Assembly: GCA_002747745.1 (NCBI GenBank)
Contig: PDQG01000007.1
Location: forward strand, 1 to 49,549
Direction of reading: 5' to 3'
Length of the DNA stretch: 49,549 nt
Source: a bacterium DOLZORAL124_38_8
GTDB taxonomy: Bacteria > Patescibacteriota > Gracilibacteria > UBA4473
Part shown: positions 15,786-23,834 of the stretch, in pieces
How positions within the stretch are numbered: position 1 is the stretch's first letter
How the letters are laid out: every line of letters starts with the position of its first letter
Program-made: the position numbers and the translations under genes
The notes under the pieces: model-generated
The model's database searches: none
What the model was told of the DNA's origin: nothing
What the model saw: the letters and a program-made list of their open reading frames with translations, nothing else

Positions 15786-17507
15786 ATGATAGAAAGAATA
15801 TGTCGGAAATCGGGAAAAAAATTTGTGATAGCCAAAGAAGATTTGGAATTTTATGCCAAAATGGGGTTGATTACAGAAGAAAATTTGCAGGATTTGATTT
15901 CCAGAAAGATGAATGATTGTTCTGGTTTGCCAACATTGTGTCCTGAAGAGCGGCAACGAAGAAGGATGTGTTGGCGAAATGAACGGAAGTTGTATCAGCG
16001 AAAATGTGATTCATGTGAGAAATCAATTGTTTCTGTGTATCAAAAATCGGCGTCGTTCCCCGTGTATTGTCAGCGTTGTTGGTGGGAATATTCTTGGGAG
16101 GCGTTAGATTATGGACGGGACTTTAATTTTCAGCGTCCATTTTTTGATCAATTTCAAGAACTTTCTGGTAAGGTTCCTTGTGTAGGAATTATGAATGACG
16201 ATGGGGTTCGTAGTGAAAATTCAGAATACTGTTTTAACTTTTCTTATGGCAAGAATTGTTATTTGGTTACGACTTCTTGGCATGCAGAAGATTGTTTGTA
16301 TGTAAACAATGGTCAACATCTTAGAGATGTTGTTGATTCTTGTAATATTGGTAATTCAGAGTTATCTTACGAATGTATAAACGGTCAAAAAGTTTATAAT
16401 AGTGTTTATCTGGAAGATTGTTTTAGTTGTTCGGATTGTTATTTTTCAGTTGATTTAAAAAGTTGTAGGCATTGCTTTGGATGTATTGGTTTGAGAAATG
16501 CTCAGTATTGTATTTTTAATAAGTCATACTCAGAAAAAGACTATATTCGTCTTACATCAGAATTGAATTTAGGAAGTAGGAAAAGACTTAACCAGATTAA
16601 GGAGCAAGCAAGAAGGGAAATAGCAAAATTTCCTCGGCGAGATGTTTTGCAGGTAAAATCGGAAGATTGTGTGGGCGATGCTTTGTTTAATTGCAAACAG
16701 GTACAAGGGAATGTGATTTTTAATGGTGAGTATTGTAAATATTATGATGGAGGCTCAGATACTCCGAAGAATAGTTATGATATTTTAGTTGGCGGGGCAC
16801 ATCAATGGGGATGCGAATCGATTGTTCCAGATCATACGTATATGGTTTTCGGAACGATGTATTGTTGGAAGTCAAATAATGTTTTCTATTCAGATAACTG
16901 TCATTCTTGTTCAGATTGTTTCGGCTGTGTGGGGTTAAAACACAAACAATATTGCATCTTAAATAAACAATATACGAAGGAAGCATACGAAGAACTGCTG
17001 CCTAAAATCATCTCCCATATGAAACAAACGGGCGAATGGGGAGAGTTTTTTCCTGCAGAACTTTCTCCATTTGCGTATAACGAAACCGTGGCGCAGGAAT
17101 ACTATCCATTAACAAAAAAAGAAGCGGAAAAAAGAGGCTATAAATGGAAAGACGAACCCATCAATAAAAAATATGAAACCTTAAAACAATCTTTTGACTG
17201 GAGTCAAATTCCAGACGATATACAAGAAGTTGGAGATGATATATTAACCAAAGTGTTATTCTGTGAATGCAGTGGAAAACCCTACCAAATCCAAAAAGCT
17301 GAATTGAAATTTTACCGAAAAATGAATTTGCCCATTCCACACTTACATCCAGATGAACGTCATAAAGACCGAATGAAACTGCGAAACCCACGAAAACTGT
17401 ACGAACGAACCTGTGCGGATTGTCAAAAAGCAATCCAAACCACCTTTGCTCCAGACCGCCCAGAAAAAATACTGTGCGAAGAGTGTTATTTAAAAGTGGT
17501 GGATTAA
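15786..17507 (+). CDS. Cys-rich double zinc-ribbon family, paralogue B (573 aa)
   Basis: B carries the short 'type II' N-terminus (E-E-N-L-Q-D-L-I-S). It is the only copy whose N-terminal module retains a full C-x2-C-x17-C-x2-C ribbon (Cys 74, 77, 95, 98), with the same spacing as the C-terminal ribbon (Cys 543, 546, 564, 567). It is the best evidence that the two end modules are duplicates. The core keeps both C-F-G-C-I/V-G-L blocks. The last 260 nt match those of A at about nine bases in ten by eye. It follows A after the conserved 42-base spacer and is probably cotranscribed with it. It converges with the Fur-like gene 10 bases further on, with no terminator visible. Confidence 0.85.
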   Translation: MIERICRKSGKKFVIAKEDLEFYAKMGLITEENLQDLISRKMNDCSGLPTLCPEERQRRRMCWRNERKLYQRKCDSCEKSIVSVYQKSASFPVYCQRCWWEYSWEALDYGRDFNFQRPFFDQFQELSGKVPCVGIMNDDGVRSENSEYCFNFSYGKNCYLVTTSWHAEDCLYVNNGQHLRDVVDSCNIGNSELSYECINGQKVYNSVYLEDCFSCSDCYFSVDLKSCRHCFGCIGLRNAQYCIFNKSYSEKDYIRLTSELNLGSRKRLNQIKEQARREIAKFPRRDVLQVKSEDCVGDALFNCKQVQGNVIFNGEYCKYYDGGSDTPKNSYDILVGGAHQWGCESIVPDHTYMVFGTMYCWKSNNVFYSDNCHSCSDCFGCVGLKHKQYCILNKQYTKEAYEELLPKIISHMKQTGEWGEFFPAELSPFAYNETVAQEYYPLTKKEAEKRGYKWKDEPINKKYETLKQSFDWSQIPDDIQEVGDDILTKVLFCECSGKPYQIQKAELKFYRKMNLPIPHLHPDERHKDRMKLRNPRKLYERTCADCQKAIQTTFAPDRPEKILCEECYLKVVD

Positions 17508-17517
17508 GAAATGGGAA

Positions 17518-17943
17518 TTACGTCTTATTGCGTACAAAGTAATTGATTTCTATGGTTTCTAACTCAAATTTTTGCAGTGTTTCTGGCAGTTGTGTCTCTT
17601 CGATATTTAAAATAGGGGTATCGAGAATCCGATTTGTATCAAGATTAATAATGTGATGATGGGGGAGTGGGTTTATTTCGAATCGTTTTGTTCCATCGGG
17701 TATTTCTGTTGTGCGGAGGAATCCTAATTTTTCAAAATTCTTAAGATTTTGGTAAATAGTTGCCAGTGATATATGTGGGAAGATTTCTTTTACTTCTTGC
17801 CAGATTTTTTTGGCGGTGGGGTGAGATTTGGTCGATATTAAATAGGTAAATATCTCAATTTTTTGTGGCGTGATAGGTAATTTTTGGGCTCGTGAATGTT
17901 GCATAAATTTGTGAATGAGTTTTTGCTGGTCTGATTTTTTCAT
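17518..17943 (-). CDS. Fur/PerR-family metal-responsive repressor
   Basis: The 141-aa protein has the Fur winged helix (residues 20-85: T-P-Q-K-I-E-I-F-T-Y-L, H-P-T-A-K-K-I-W, H-I-S-L-A-T-I-Y-Q-N-L, then a wing with G-T-K-R-F-E). The regulatory metal region has P-H-H-H-I-I-N, but the structural zinc motif C-x2-C found in most Fur and PerR proteins is missing: the segment after H-H-H reads L-D-T-N-R-I-L-D. The dimerisation domain is short. Fur-family regulators bind 7-1-7 inverted repeats when metallated; one lies directly upstream. TATTAT ends 8 bases before the ATG (leaderless), and the operator covers the -35 region, so autorepression is likely. Whether it senses iron, manganese or peroxide cannot be told. 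Confidence 0.88.
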   Translation of the reverse strand: MKKSDQQKLIHKFMQHSRAQKLPITPQKIEIFTYLISTKSHPTAKKIWQEVKEIFPHISLATIYQNLKNFEKLGFLRTTEIPDGTKRFEINPLPHHHIINLDTNRILDTPILNIEETQLPETLQKFELETIEINYFVRNKT

Positions 17944-17965
17944 GATAACTAATAATATTTATTCA

Positions 17966-17982
17966 TTAATAATTATTATTAA
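17966..17982. promoter_or_regulatory. Fur/PerR-type operator (8-1-8 inverted repeat)
   Basis: TTAATAAT-T-ATTATTAA is a perfect inverted repeat containing the 7-1-7 core TAATAAT-T-ATTATTA, very close to the PerR box pattern. It lies 23-39 bases upstream of the Fur-like start codon and 24 bases before the tuf -35 box. Confidence 0.7.
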
Positions 17983-18006
17983 TTAGATTTTAAAGTCAAA
18001 AAACCT

Positions 18007-18035
18007 TTGACAGAACGGAAAAGAGTTTCTAAAAT
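18007..18035 (+). promoter_or_regulatory. tuf promoter, near consensus
   Basis: TTGACA (18007-18012), 17-base spacer, TAAAAT (18030-18035). Predicted leader is about 25 bases. It is the strongest promoter in the window by eye. Confidence 0.85.
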
Positions 18036-18066
18036 CCTCCCGAAAATATTTAATAATTCATTTCAA

Positions 18067-19266
18067 ATGACAGAAACTTTTTCAAGAACTAAACCACATG
18101 TAAATGTTGGTACAATTGGACACGTGGATCATGGTAAAACTACTTTGACTGCGGCTATTACTTTCACTTTGGCAAACCGATTACCAGATCTACCAGCCAA
18201 TAAAGCGAAAAAATTTGACGAAATTGATAACGCACCAGAAGAAAAAGCACGAGGAATTACTATTTCTACTTCTCACCAAGAATACGAAACAGAAAACCGA
18301 CACTACGCACACGTTGATTGTCCAGGGCATGCCGATTACGTAAAAAACATGATTACTGGGGCCGCTCAAATGGATGGAGCGATTTTGGTATGTGCTGCGA
18401 CTGATGGTCCAATGCCACAAACAAAAGAACACATCTTGTTGGCTCGACAAGTTGGAGTAGAAAACATCGTAGTTTTCTTGAATAAATGTGACATGATGGA
18501 TGATCCAGAAATGATCGAATTGGTTGAAATGGAAATCCGAGAAGAATTGTCTAAACGAGAATACGATGGAGACAACGCAACTATCGTTCATGGTTCAGCT
18601 TTGAAAGCTCTTGAAGATCCATCTGGAGAATGGGGAGACAAAATTATGGAATTGATGGCGGCTTTGGATTCTGAAATCCCAGAACCAAAACGAGAAACTG
18701 ATAAACCATTCTTGATGCCAGTTGAAGATGTATTCTCAATTAAAGGACGAGGAACCGTAGCGACTGGTAAAATCGAACAAGGAGTGATTAAAGTTGGGGA
18801 AGAAATTGAATTGGTTGGATTGCACGAAGAAGCTCGAAAATTGACTGTTACTGGAGTAGAAATGTTTAAGAAAATGTTGGATCAAGGGGAAGCTGGAGAC
18901 AACGTTGGATTGTTGTTGCGAGGAATCGATCGAGACGAAATCGAACGAGGACAAGTTATGGCGAAACCTGGAACTATTACTCCACATACTGAATTCGAAT
19001 CAGAAGTATACGTATTGAAAAAAGAAGAAGGAGGACGACACACACCATTCTTCAAAGGATACAAACCTCAATTCTTTATCCGAACAACTGATGTTACTGG
19101 AGAAATTATGGAATTGAACGGAGCAGAAATGGTAATGCCTGGTGATAATGCTAAATTTACTGTAAAATTAGGAAAAGCTATTGCCTTGAATGAAGGAACT
19201 AAATTCGCGATCCGAGAAGGAGGACGAACGGTTGGTGCCGGAATCGTTACTAAAATCTTGAAATAA
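18067..19266 (+). CDS. tuf: elongation factor Tu
   Basis: EF-Tu delivers aminoacyl-tRNA to the ribosome as the GTP complex. The 399-aa protein has G1 G-H-V-D-H-G-K-T (18-25), G3 D-C-P-G-H, G4 N-K-C-D and G5 S-A-L, followed by intact domains II and III ending in G-R-T-V-G-A-G-I-V. The start at 18067 is chosen because the upstream in-frame TTG is the promoter -35 box itself. Of 17 Arg codons 16 are CGA and one is AGA, an extreme and unusual choice for a highly expressed gene. It is monocistronic, not in the usual rpsL-rpsG-fusA-tuf cluster. Confidence 0.98.
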   Translation: MTETFSRTKPHVNVGTIGHVDHGKTTLTAAITFTLANRLPDLPANKAKKFDEIDNAPEEKARGITISTSHQEYETENRHYAHVDCPGHADYVKNMITGAAQMDGAILVCAATDGPMPQTKEHILLARQVGVENIVVFLNKCDMMDDPEMIELVEMEIREELSKREYDGDNATIVHGSALKALEDPSGEWGDKIMELMAALDSEIPEPKRETDKPFLMPVEDVFSIKGRGTVATGKIEQGVIKVGEEIELVGLHEEARKLTVTGVEMFKKMLDQGEAGDNVGLLLRGIDRDEIERGQVMAKPGTITPHTEFESEVYVLKKEEGGRHTPFFKGYKPQFFIRTTDVTGEIMELNGAEMVMPGDNAKFTVKLGKAIALNEGTKFAIREGGRTVGAGIVTKILK

Positions 19267-19290
19267 GAATTTAGACTATTCTAAATCCTA

Positions 19291-19318
19291 AAAAATCCGC
19301 CATTGGCGGATTTTTTTT
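19291..19318 (+). terminator. tuf terminator
   Basis: AAAAATCCGCC and GGCGGATTTTT pair around a 3-base loop, followed by a T run. Confidence 0.9.
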
Positions 19319-19341
19319 ATTTGTTGTATACTGCGATTAGT

Positions 19342-20907
19342 ATGAAAATCTATCAAGTTTTGTTGGGAGGGCTTTCGGTGTTTTTTCTCTTGAATACGGG
19401 GATGGCTGCGGGGGTGTATCCTAAGCATCCATCGTATTGGACGTATTTGTTGCAAGCGTTTCATGAAGCTCCGAAAAATACTTGGACGCCTAAATATTAT
19501 GATCGTTCACGACGATTTAGACGGGGAAAATCGTGGCGATTTTCTTTGTCTTTTCATCCAACGACTGATGAAAACACCGTGGAGACATCGCAAGAGGAAG
19601 CGCAAATTGACTCGGTTTCAATTCCGGTAAAGGTTCATCCAACAGCGCTTCATTCAGGGGCAATGTTTCGCCTTAAGAGTCAAAATGATTCTTTTGTATT
19701 TGATACAATACGAGTTTCTCTTCAAACGCCAAATGAACCACTTAATTTGAATAAAATATTTATTCATGGATTTGGTTCTAATACTCATTTTTCATCGGAT
19801 AGATCGGTTGTTTTAGTCGCGAAACGGCGTTATAATGTATCGGAAAATTCGTTGAAAATTGTGAATAAAACTGGTCGAAATATTCCAAACGTATTGCTTC
19901 GTGTTGAAGAAATTTGGATGCGACATAAATTTTCAAACCAACGGGTTCGAGCTTTGATTAGTGGGACGCAACGTTCGTTACGGCAAGAGGTTTCGTCGAC
20001 GACGTTTCCTAAAACAATTTTGTCTCGTGGGGGAAAGGATGTAAAAGATATGGTTATTACGCCTGGTGAAATTCAAGATGTGTTATCGTTTACGTATGTG
20101 CCAAATCCAGAAAATGAAGTTTTAAAGTCGATAACGATTGAAGAAGTGCACCAAAATGAAAAAAGTATCTCGGCTGTAAAAAAGTTAGAATTGTATGATA
20201 TGAGTTCGGGAAGAGTATTGTCGACGGCTGTTATGGACGGCACCAAAGCCCGGTTTGCGTTTGATCGTCCTTATCATATTCAAAAAGGACATCCGAATGA
20301 GTTCCGTGTGAAAGCTTATTTTCGAAATCAGTTTCCTTCCTTTGCGTATTCTAATGAAATGCGCTGGATGATTCAGCCGAGCGAATTTGTGTTGGTGTAT
20401 AATAATGGAGGATATTTAGTGCCAAATTCTAATAAACCACTAACCATAAAAAGTGCGAATCTTTTTTTGGAAGATTCTCGAATACAAGTACGAACCAAAA
20501 ATGATGGAACCGTTTCGTTTCAAAATTTAGGCGTCAAAAATTCATATATAGCCCGAACGGCATTTATTTTGCCAAACTTCGATGCCGCCACAGAAAAATT
20601 GAAGATAGACTTTCTGTCGGGAGTTTCTCCTTCGTATTTATTAAAGTTTAGTGGTGATGTAGTGCGAGTAGATTTTCAAAACCCTGTAAAAATATTGCCA
20701 CAAAAAAACTTCTCATTCCGGGTCACTCGATCTTCGGGAAACCCGGTTGGTTTGATAGAAGCTGAACGAAGTCGAATGGTGGGAACCATTCACGAATTAA
20801 AACAAAGAAAGGCGTATCATATTTGGGTGGGGAGTACAAATTGGTATAATCGCTATCAACCGGTATGGATGAATGGTTCATTTTTTGAGATACAAAAGTC
20901 AGAATAA
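19342..20907 (+). CDS. secreted beta-rich hypothetical protein, 521 aa
   Basis: A signal peptide is clear (residues 1-23: Lys, long hydrophobic core, then M-A-A-G-V-Y, with cleavage probably after A-A). The mature part has alternating hydrophobic/polar strands throughout, few Cys and a basic Arg-rich patch after the signal (R-S-R-R-F-R-R-G-K). I recognise no domain; the strand pattern suggests several Ig-like or similar beta-sandwich units. There is no lipobox or C-terminal anchor, so it is probably released or wall-associated. I start at 19342, because TATACT (19327-19332) lies 9 bases before this ATG and an earlier in-frame ATG is inside the tuf terminator. Confidence 0.65.
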   Translation: MKIYQVLLGGLSVFFLLNTGMAAGVYPKHPSYWTYLLQAFHEAPKNTWTPKYYDRSRRFRRGKSWRFSLSFHPTTDENTVETSQEEAQIDSVSIPVKVHPTALHSGAMFRLKSQNDSFVFDTIRVSLQTPNEPLNLNKIFIHGFGSNTHFSSDRSVVLVAKRRYNVSENSLKIVNKTGRNIPNVLLRVEEIWMRHKFSNQRVRALISGTQRSLRQEVSSTTFPKTILSRGGKDVKDMVITPGEIQDVLSFTYVPNPENEVLKSITIEEVHQNEKSISAVKKLELYDMSSGRVLSTAVMDGTKARFAFDRPYHIQKGHPNEFRVKAYFRNQFPSFAYSNEMRWMIQPSEFVLVYNNGGYLVPNSNKPLTIKSANLFLEDSRIQVRTKNDGTVSFQNLGVKNSYIARTAFILPNFDAATEKLKIDFLSGVSPSYLLKFSGDVVRVDFQNPVKILPQKNFSFRVTRSSGNPVGLIEAERSRMVGTIHELKQRKAYHIWVGSTNWYNRYQPVWMNGSFFEIQKSE

Positions 20908-20909
20908 AC

Positions 20910-20938
20910 TTGAAAAAAAAAGAAAAGTTTGGTACAAT
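20910..20938 (+). promoter_or_regulatory. promoter of the TIM-barrel gene
   Basis: TTGAAA (20910-20915), 17-base spacer, TACAAT (20933-20938). The leader would be about 24 A-rich bases. Confidence 0.7.
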
Positions 20939-20968
20939 AAACAGAAATTTTAATATAAAAACAAACAC

Positions 20969-21706
20969 ATGCTATTACTTGGATCGCACAGTTTTCCGCA
21001 TTATGGGCTTGAACGGTTCTTTTCATTTGCGAAGGAATTGGGGTTTGAAGGCGTAGAAATTACTCTATCTAGTAATTTTGACACTCGGAATCCTGAATAT
21101 CTTAAACAATTAGAACATCGGTTTAATATGCCTATTAAAGCTATTTCTTTGCCGAATACGGGGGCTGAAGCTTTGATCGCTGATTTTGAAAAGGTCGTAG
21201 CTGAATTTCCAGGAATGGTTATTAATATTGCGGCACCAGAAATGTTTGCGAATAAATATCGAAAATGGGTGGAAGTTTCGTTGCCTCGATTGGTGAAACG
21301 ACATCGCTTGATTTTTAATTGGCGAAACGCCCCAGTGAAAACTTTGTTTGGAGTGGTTCCGTCTCGAACAAAAAGTACTTTGCTTGATTTACGACAAGCG
21401 GGAGATGTGTGTTTGGATTTGGCGGCTGTATGGAAAAATCAGCAAGATATTATGCGAGCCGCTTCATTTTTAGCGGAAAAAATGCAACATGTGTATTTAT
21501 CAAATGTAAATCATGGGGTAATGTATACCTCTTTGACGGTAGGATTGCTTCCCGTAGAAAGTTTTTTGACAAAACTCGCTCGAGAAAATTATCGAGGATT
21601 GTTTACCCTACAAATTGCTCCGAAAAATATGCACGAAGGAGATGATGAGGCTATGCTAAAAACGTTACGTGAGTCGAAAGACTTGTTTGAAAAATATTTC
21701 CGATAA
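20969..21706 (+). CDS. xylose isomerase-like TIM-barrel protein
   Basis: The 245-aa sequence follows the AP endonuclease family 2 / sugar phosphate isomerase-epimerase pattern. The first strand leads into L-E-R-F-F-S-F-A-K-E-L-G-F-E-G-V-E-I, then come M-P-I-K-A-I-S-L-P, a C-L-D-L-A-A-V-W strand-loop and M-Q-H-V-Y-L-S-N-V-N-H-G, with a terminal E-N-Y-R-G-L-F-T-L-Q-I segment. Members isomerise sugars, process nucleic acids or have unknown substrates. Several usual metal-ligand positions look degenerate (for example L-S-N-V-N-H-G rather than D-x-x-H), so catalysis is not assured. It has its own promoter and a shared terminator. Confidence 0.7.
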   Translation: MLLLGSHSFPHYGLERFFSFAKELGFEGVEITLSSNFDTRNPEYLKQLEHRFNMPIKAISLPNTGAEALIADFEKVVAEFPGMVINIAAPEMFANKYRKWVEVSLPRLVKRHRLIFNWRNAPVKTLFGVVPSRTKSTLLDLRQAGDVCLDLAAVWKNQQDIMRAASFLAEKMQHVYLSNVNHGVMYTSLTVGLLPVESFLTKLARENYRGLFTLQIAPKNMHEGDDEAMLKTLRESKDLFEKYFR

Positions 21707-21738
21707 CGGAGGTTCAAACGTTCATACGCAATAAAAAA

Positions 21739-21762
21739 TAAGCCGCTCTTGAGCGGTTTTTC
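21739..21762. terminator. bidirectional terminator between the TIM-barrel gene and the tRNA genes
   Basis: AAGCCGCT and AGCGGTTTT pair around CTTG with T runs on both strands. It serves the plus-strand gene and the minus-strand tRNA-Cys. Confidence 0.8.
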
Positions 21763-21774
21763 TTTTTAATTGGT

Positions 21775-21848
21775 TGGAGGCGCCATCCGGAATTGAACCG
21801 GAGTACAAGGCTTTGCAGGCCTCTGCATCACCACTCTGCCATGGCGCC
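21775..21848 (-). tRNA. tRNA-Cys (GCA anticodon)
   Basis: The 74-base gene has acceptor stem GGCGCCA/TGGCGCC, U73 as expected for tRNA-Cys and an encoded CCA. The anticodon loop CTGCAAA gives GCA, and the T arm has GGTTCAATTCC. It follows tRNA-Leu after 27 bases on the same strand. Confidence 0.95.
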
Positions 21849-21875
21849 GAAAAATTTTTGCGTAAAAAAAATGGA

Positions 21876-21960
21876 TGGTGCCCAGGGCGGGGATCGAACC
21901 CGCACGGCCATAAGCCAAGAGATTTTAAGTCTCTCGTGTCTACCATTCCACCACCTGGGC
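21876..21960 (-). tRNA. tRNA-Leu (UAA anticodon)
   Basis: The 85-base gene has acceptor stem GCCCAGG/CCTGGGC, A73 and an encoded CCA. The anticodon loop CTTAAAA gives UAA, and a variable arm longer than class I tRNAs fits a Leu tRNA. Confidence 0.95.
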
Positions 21961-21986
21961 AATTAGATTCTCAAAAGAACGCTCGA

Positions 21987-22014
21987 ATTTTAGAAAAAAT
22001 TTTTGTTTAGTCAA
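21987..22014 (-). promoter_or_regulatory. promoter of the tRNA-Leu/tRNA-Cys operon
   Basis: Minus strand: TTGACT (22009-22014), 16-base spacer, TAAAAT (21987-21992), 26 bases before tRNA-Leu. Confidence 0.7.
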
Positions 22015-22073
22015 AAAAAATATGATCTGAAATTTTTTTAGTATTTGAGGGCTTTTCTATTATAATGTGCTTG

Positions 22074-23792
22074 ATGATAGAACGAACGTGTCGGGTATCG
22101 GGAGAAAAATTCATAATAGCCAAAGAAGATTTGGAATTTTACGCCAAAATGGGCGTGATTACAGAAGACAATTTGCAGGATTTGATTTCCGGAAAGATAA
22201 ATGATTGTTCTGGTTTGCCAACCTTGTGTCCTGATGAACGACAACGGAGAAGAATGTGTTGGCGGAATGAACGTACATTTTATACGAGAAACTGTAGTGG
22301 AACGGGGGTGTCAATGATTTCTATTTATGATAAAGAAACATCATTCCCCGTATACGAACAATCGTATTGGTGGAGTGATAATTGGGATGCGTTTGATTAT
22401 GGAGAAGATTTTGATTCTTCAAAATCATTTTTTGAGCAGTTCGGGGCGTTGATGGAAGTAGTTCCAAGGAAAAATTTATTTCAAGATACAGGGAGTGAAA
22501 ATAGTACTTATACTAATGGCGCAGGATACAACAAAGATTGTTATTTGTTGGTAAATGGGGCTCATAACGAAGGAACCTTGTATGCGCGTGGAACAACAGG
22601 GTGTGTGGATTCAATGGAGTTGTATTTTTCGGATAAGTGTGAGCTAGGGTATGAATTAATAGATTGTACAAACGTATTTAATGTAAGATATTCTGAAAGT
22701 TGTCGTAATTGTGCAGATAGTTGGTTTTTAAAAAATTGTATTGGGTGTAATAATTGTTTTGGGTGTGTGAATTTACGAAATAAACAATATTACTTTTTGA
22801 ATAAAAAATTATCGAAGGAAAATTATGAGAAAGAGTTAAAAAAGTTAAATTTATCAAAATATTCGTCTGTGGCAGGGCTTCGTGATAAGTTTCAGAAGTT
22901 TGTAGAACAATATCCACAAAGATGTTTGGAAATATTTTTCTCTGAAAATTGTGTTGGAGATTTTATTCAGAAATCAAAGAATTGTTATGACTGTTTCGAG
23001 GCAACCGAATGTGAGGATGTAAAGTATGCTGATTCTGTAAAATTTTTAAAATCTTCTCAAGATGTATTAGCGTTTGGATATCGGGCGGAACTTTTGTATG
23101 AAACGGTTTCTATGGGGCGATCAAATAATGTCTTTGCTGGATTAAATGGGGCGCATAATTTTGATGCAAAATTTTTATTTGAGTGTGTGAATTGTAACAA
23201 CTGTTTCGGCTGTGTAGGGTTAAAACACAAACAATACTGCATCTTAAATAAACAATATACTAAAGAATCATACGAAGAACTGTTGCCTAAAATCATCGCT
23301 CATATGAAACAAACGGGCGAGTGGGGAGAATTTTTTCCAGCAAATATGAGCCCATTTGCGTATAACGAAACCGTGGCGCAAGAATACTATCCACTAACAA
23401 AAGAAGAAGCGGAAAAGAAAGGCTACAAATGGAAAGATGAGCCAGTTAATAAAAAATATGAAACACTGAAACAATCTTTTGACTGGAGTCAAATTCCAGA
23501 CGATATACAAGAAGTAAAAGACGATATACTAATGAAAGTGTTATTCTGTGAACGGAGTGGAAAACCTTACCAAATTCAAAAAGCAGAGCTGAGATTCTAC
23601 CGAAAAATGAATCTACCAATTCCACACTTACATCCAGATGAACGACATAAAGACCGTATGAAACTGCGAAACCCACGAAAACTGTACGAACGAACCTGTG
23701 CGGATTGTCAAAAAGCAATCCAAACTACCTTTGCTCCAGAGCGCCCGGAAAAAATACTGTGCGAAGATTGTTATTTGAAGGTGGTGGATTAA
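22074..23792 (+). CDS. Cys-rich double zinc-ribbon family, paralogue C (572 aa)
   Basis: C has a type II N-terminus, closely matching D over the first 60 residues. Both core blocks are well preserved (N-C-F-G-C-V-N-L-R-N-K-Q-Y-Y-F and N-C-F-G-C-V-G-L-K-H-K-Q-Y-C-I). The N-terminal ribbon is reduced to a single Cys (C-S-G-T-G). The C-terminal ribbon is intact. TATAAT (22061-22066) ends 7 bases before the ATG at 22074; an ATG at 22065 overlaps that box and is rejected. It is transcribed divergently from the tRNA-Leu/Cys operon and followed by D after the conserved spacer. Confidence 0.85.
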   Translation: MIERTCRVSGEKFIIAKEDLEFYAKMGVITEDNLQDLISGKINDCSGLPTLCPDERQRRRMCWRNERTFYTRNCSGTGVSMISIYDKETSFPVYEQSYWWSDNWDAFDYGEDFDSSKSFFEQFGALMEVVPRKNLFQDTGSENSTYTNGAGYNKDCYLLVNGAHNEGTLYARGTTGCVDSMELYFSDKCELGYELIDCTNVFNVRYSESCRNCADSWFLKNCIGCNNCFGCVNLRNKQYYFLNKKLSKENYEKELKKLNLSKYSSVAGLRDKFQKFVEQYPQRCLEIFFSENCVGDFIQKSKNCYDCFEATECEDVKYADSVKFLKSSQDVLAFGYRAELLYETVSMGRSNNVFAGLNGAHNFDAKFLFECVNCNNCFGCVGLKHKQYCILNKQYTKESYEELLPKIIAHMKQTGEWGEFFPANMSPFAYNETVAQEYYPLTKEEAEKKGYKWKDEPVNKKYETLKQSFDWSQIPDDIQEVKDDILMKVLFCERSGKPYQIQKAELRFYRKMNLPIPHLHPDERHKDRMKLRNPRKLYERTCADCQKAIQTTFAPERPEKILCEDCYLKVVD

Positions 23793-23834
23793 AAATAAAC
23801 AGAAAAGTTATAACAAAACTTTACCAAAGAAAAA
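23793..23834 (+). repeat. 42-base conserved spacer between paralogues C and D
   Basis: Same length as the A-B spacer and 38 of 42 bases identical. No promoter is evident in it. Confidence 0.85.

Noticed and set aside
18007..18066. TTG start for EF-Tu at 18007
   Set aside because: The TTG is the first half of the TTGACA -35 box, 17 bases from TAAAAT, and the added residues do not belong to EF-Tu.
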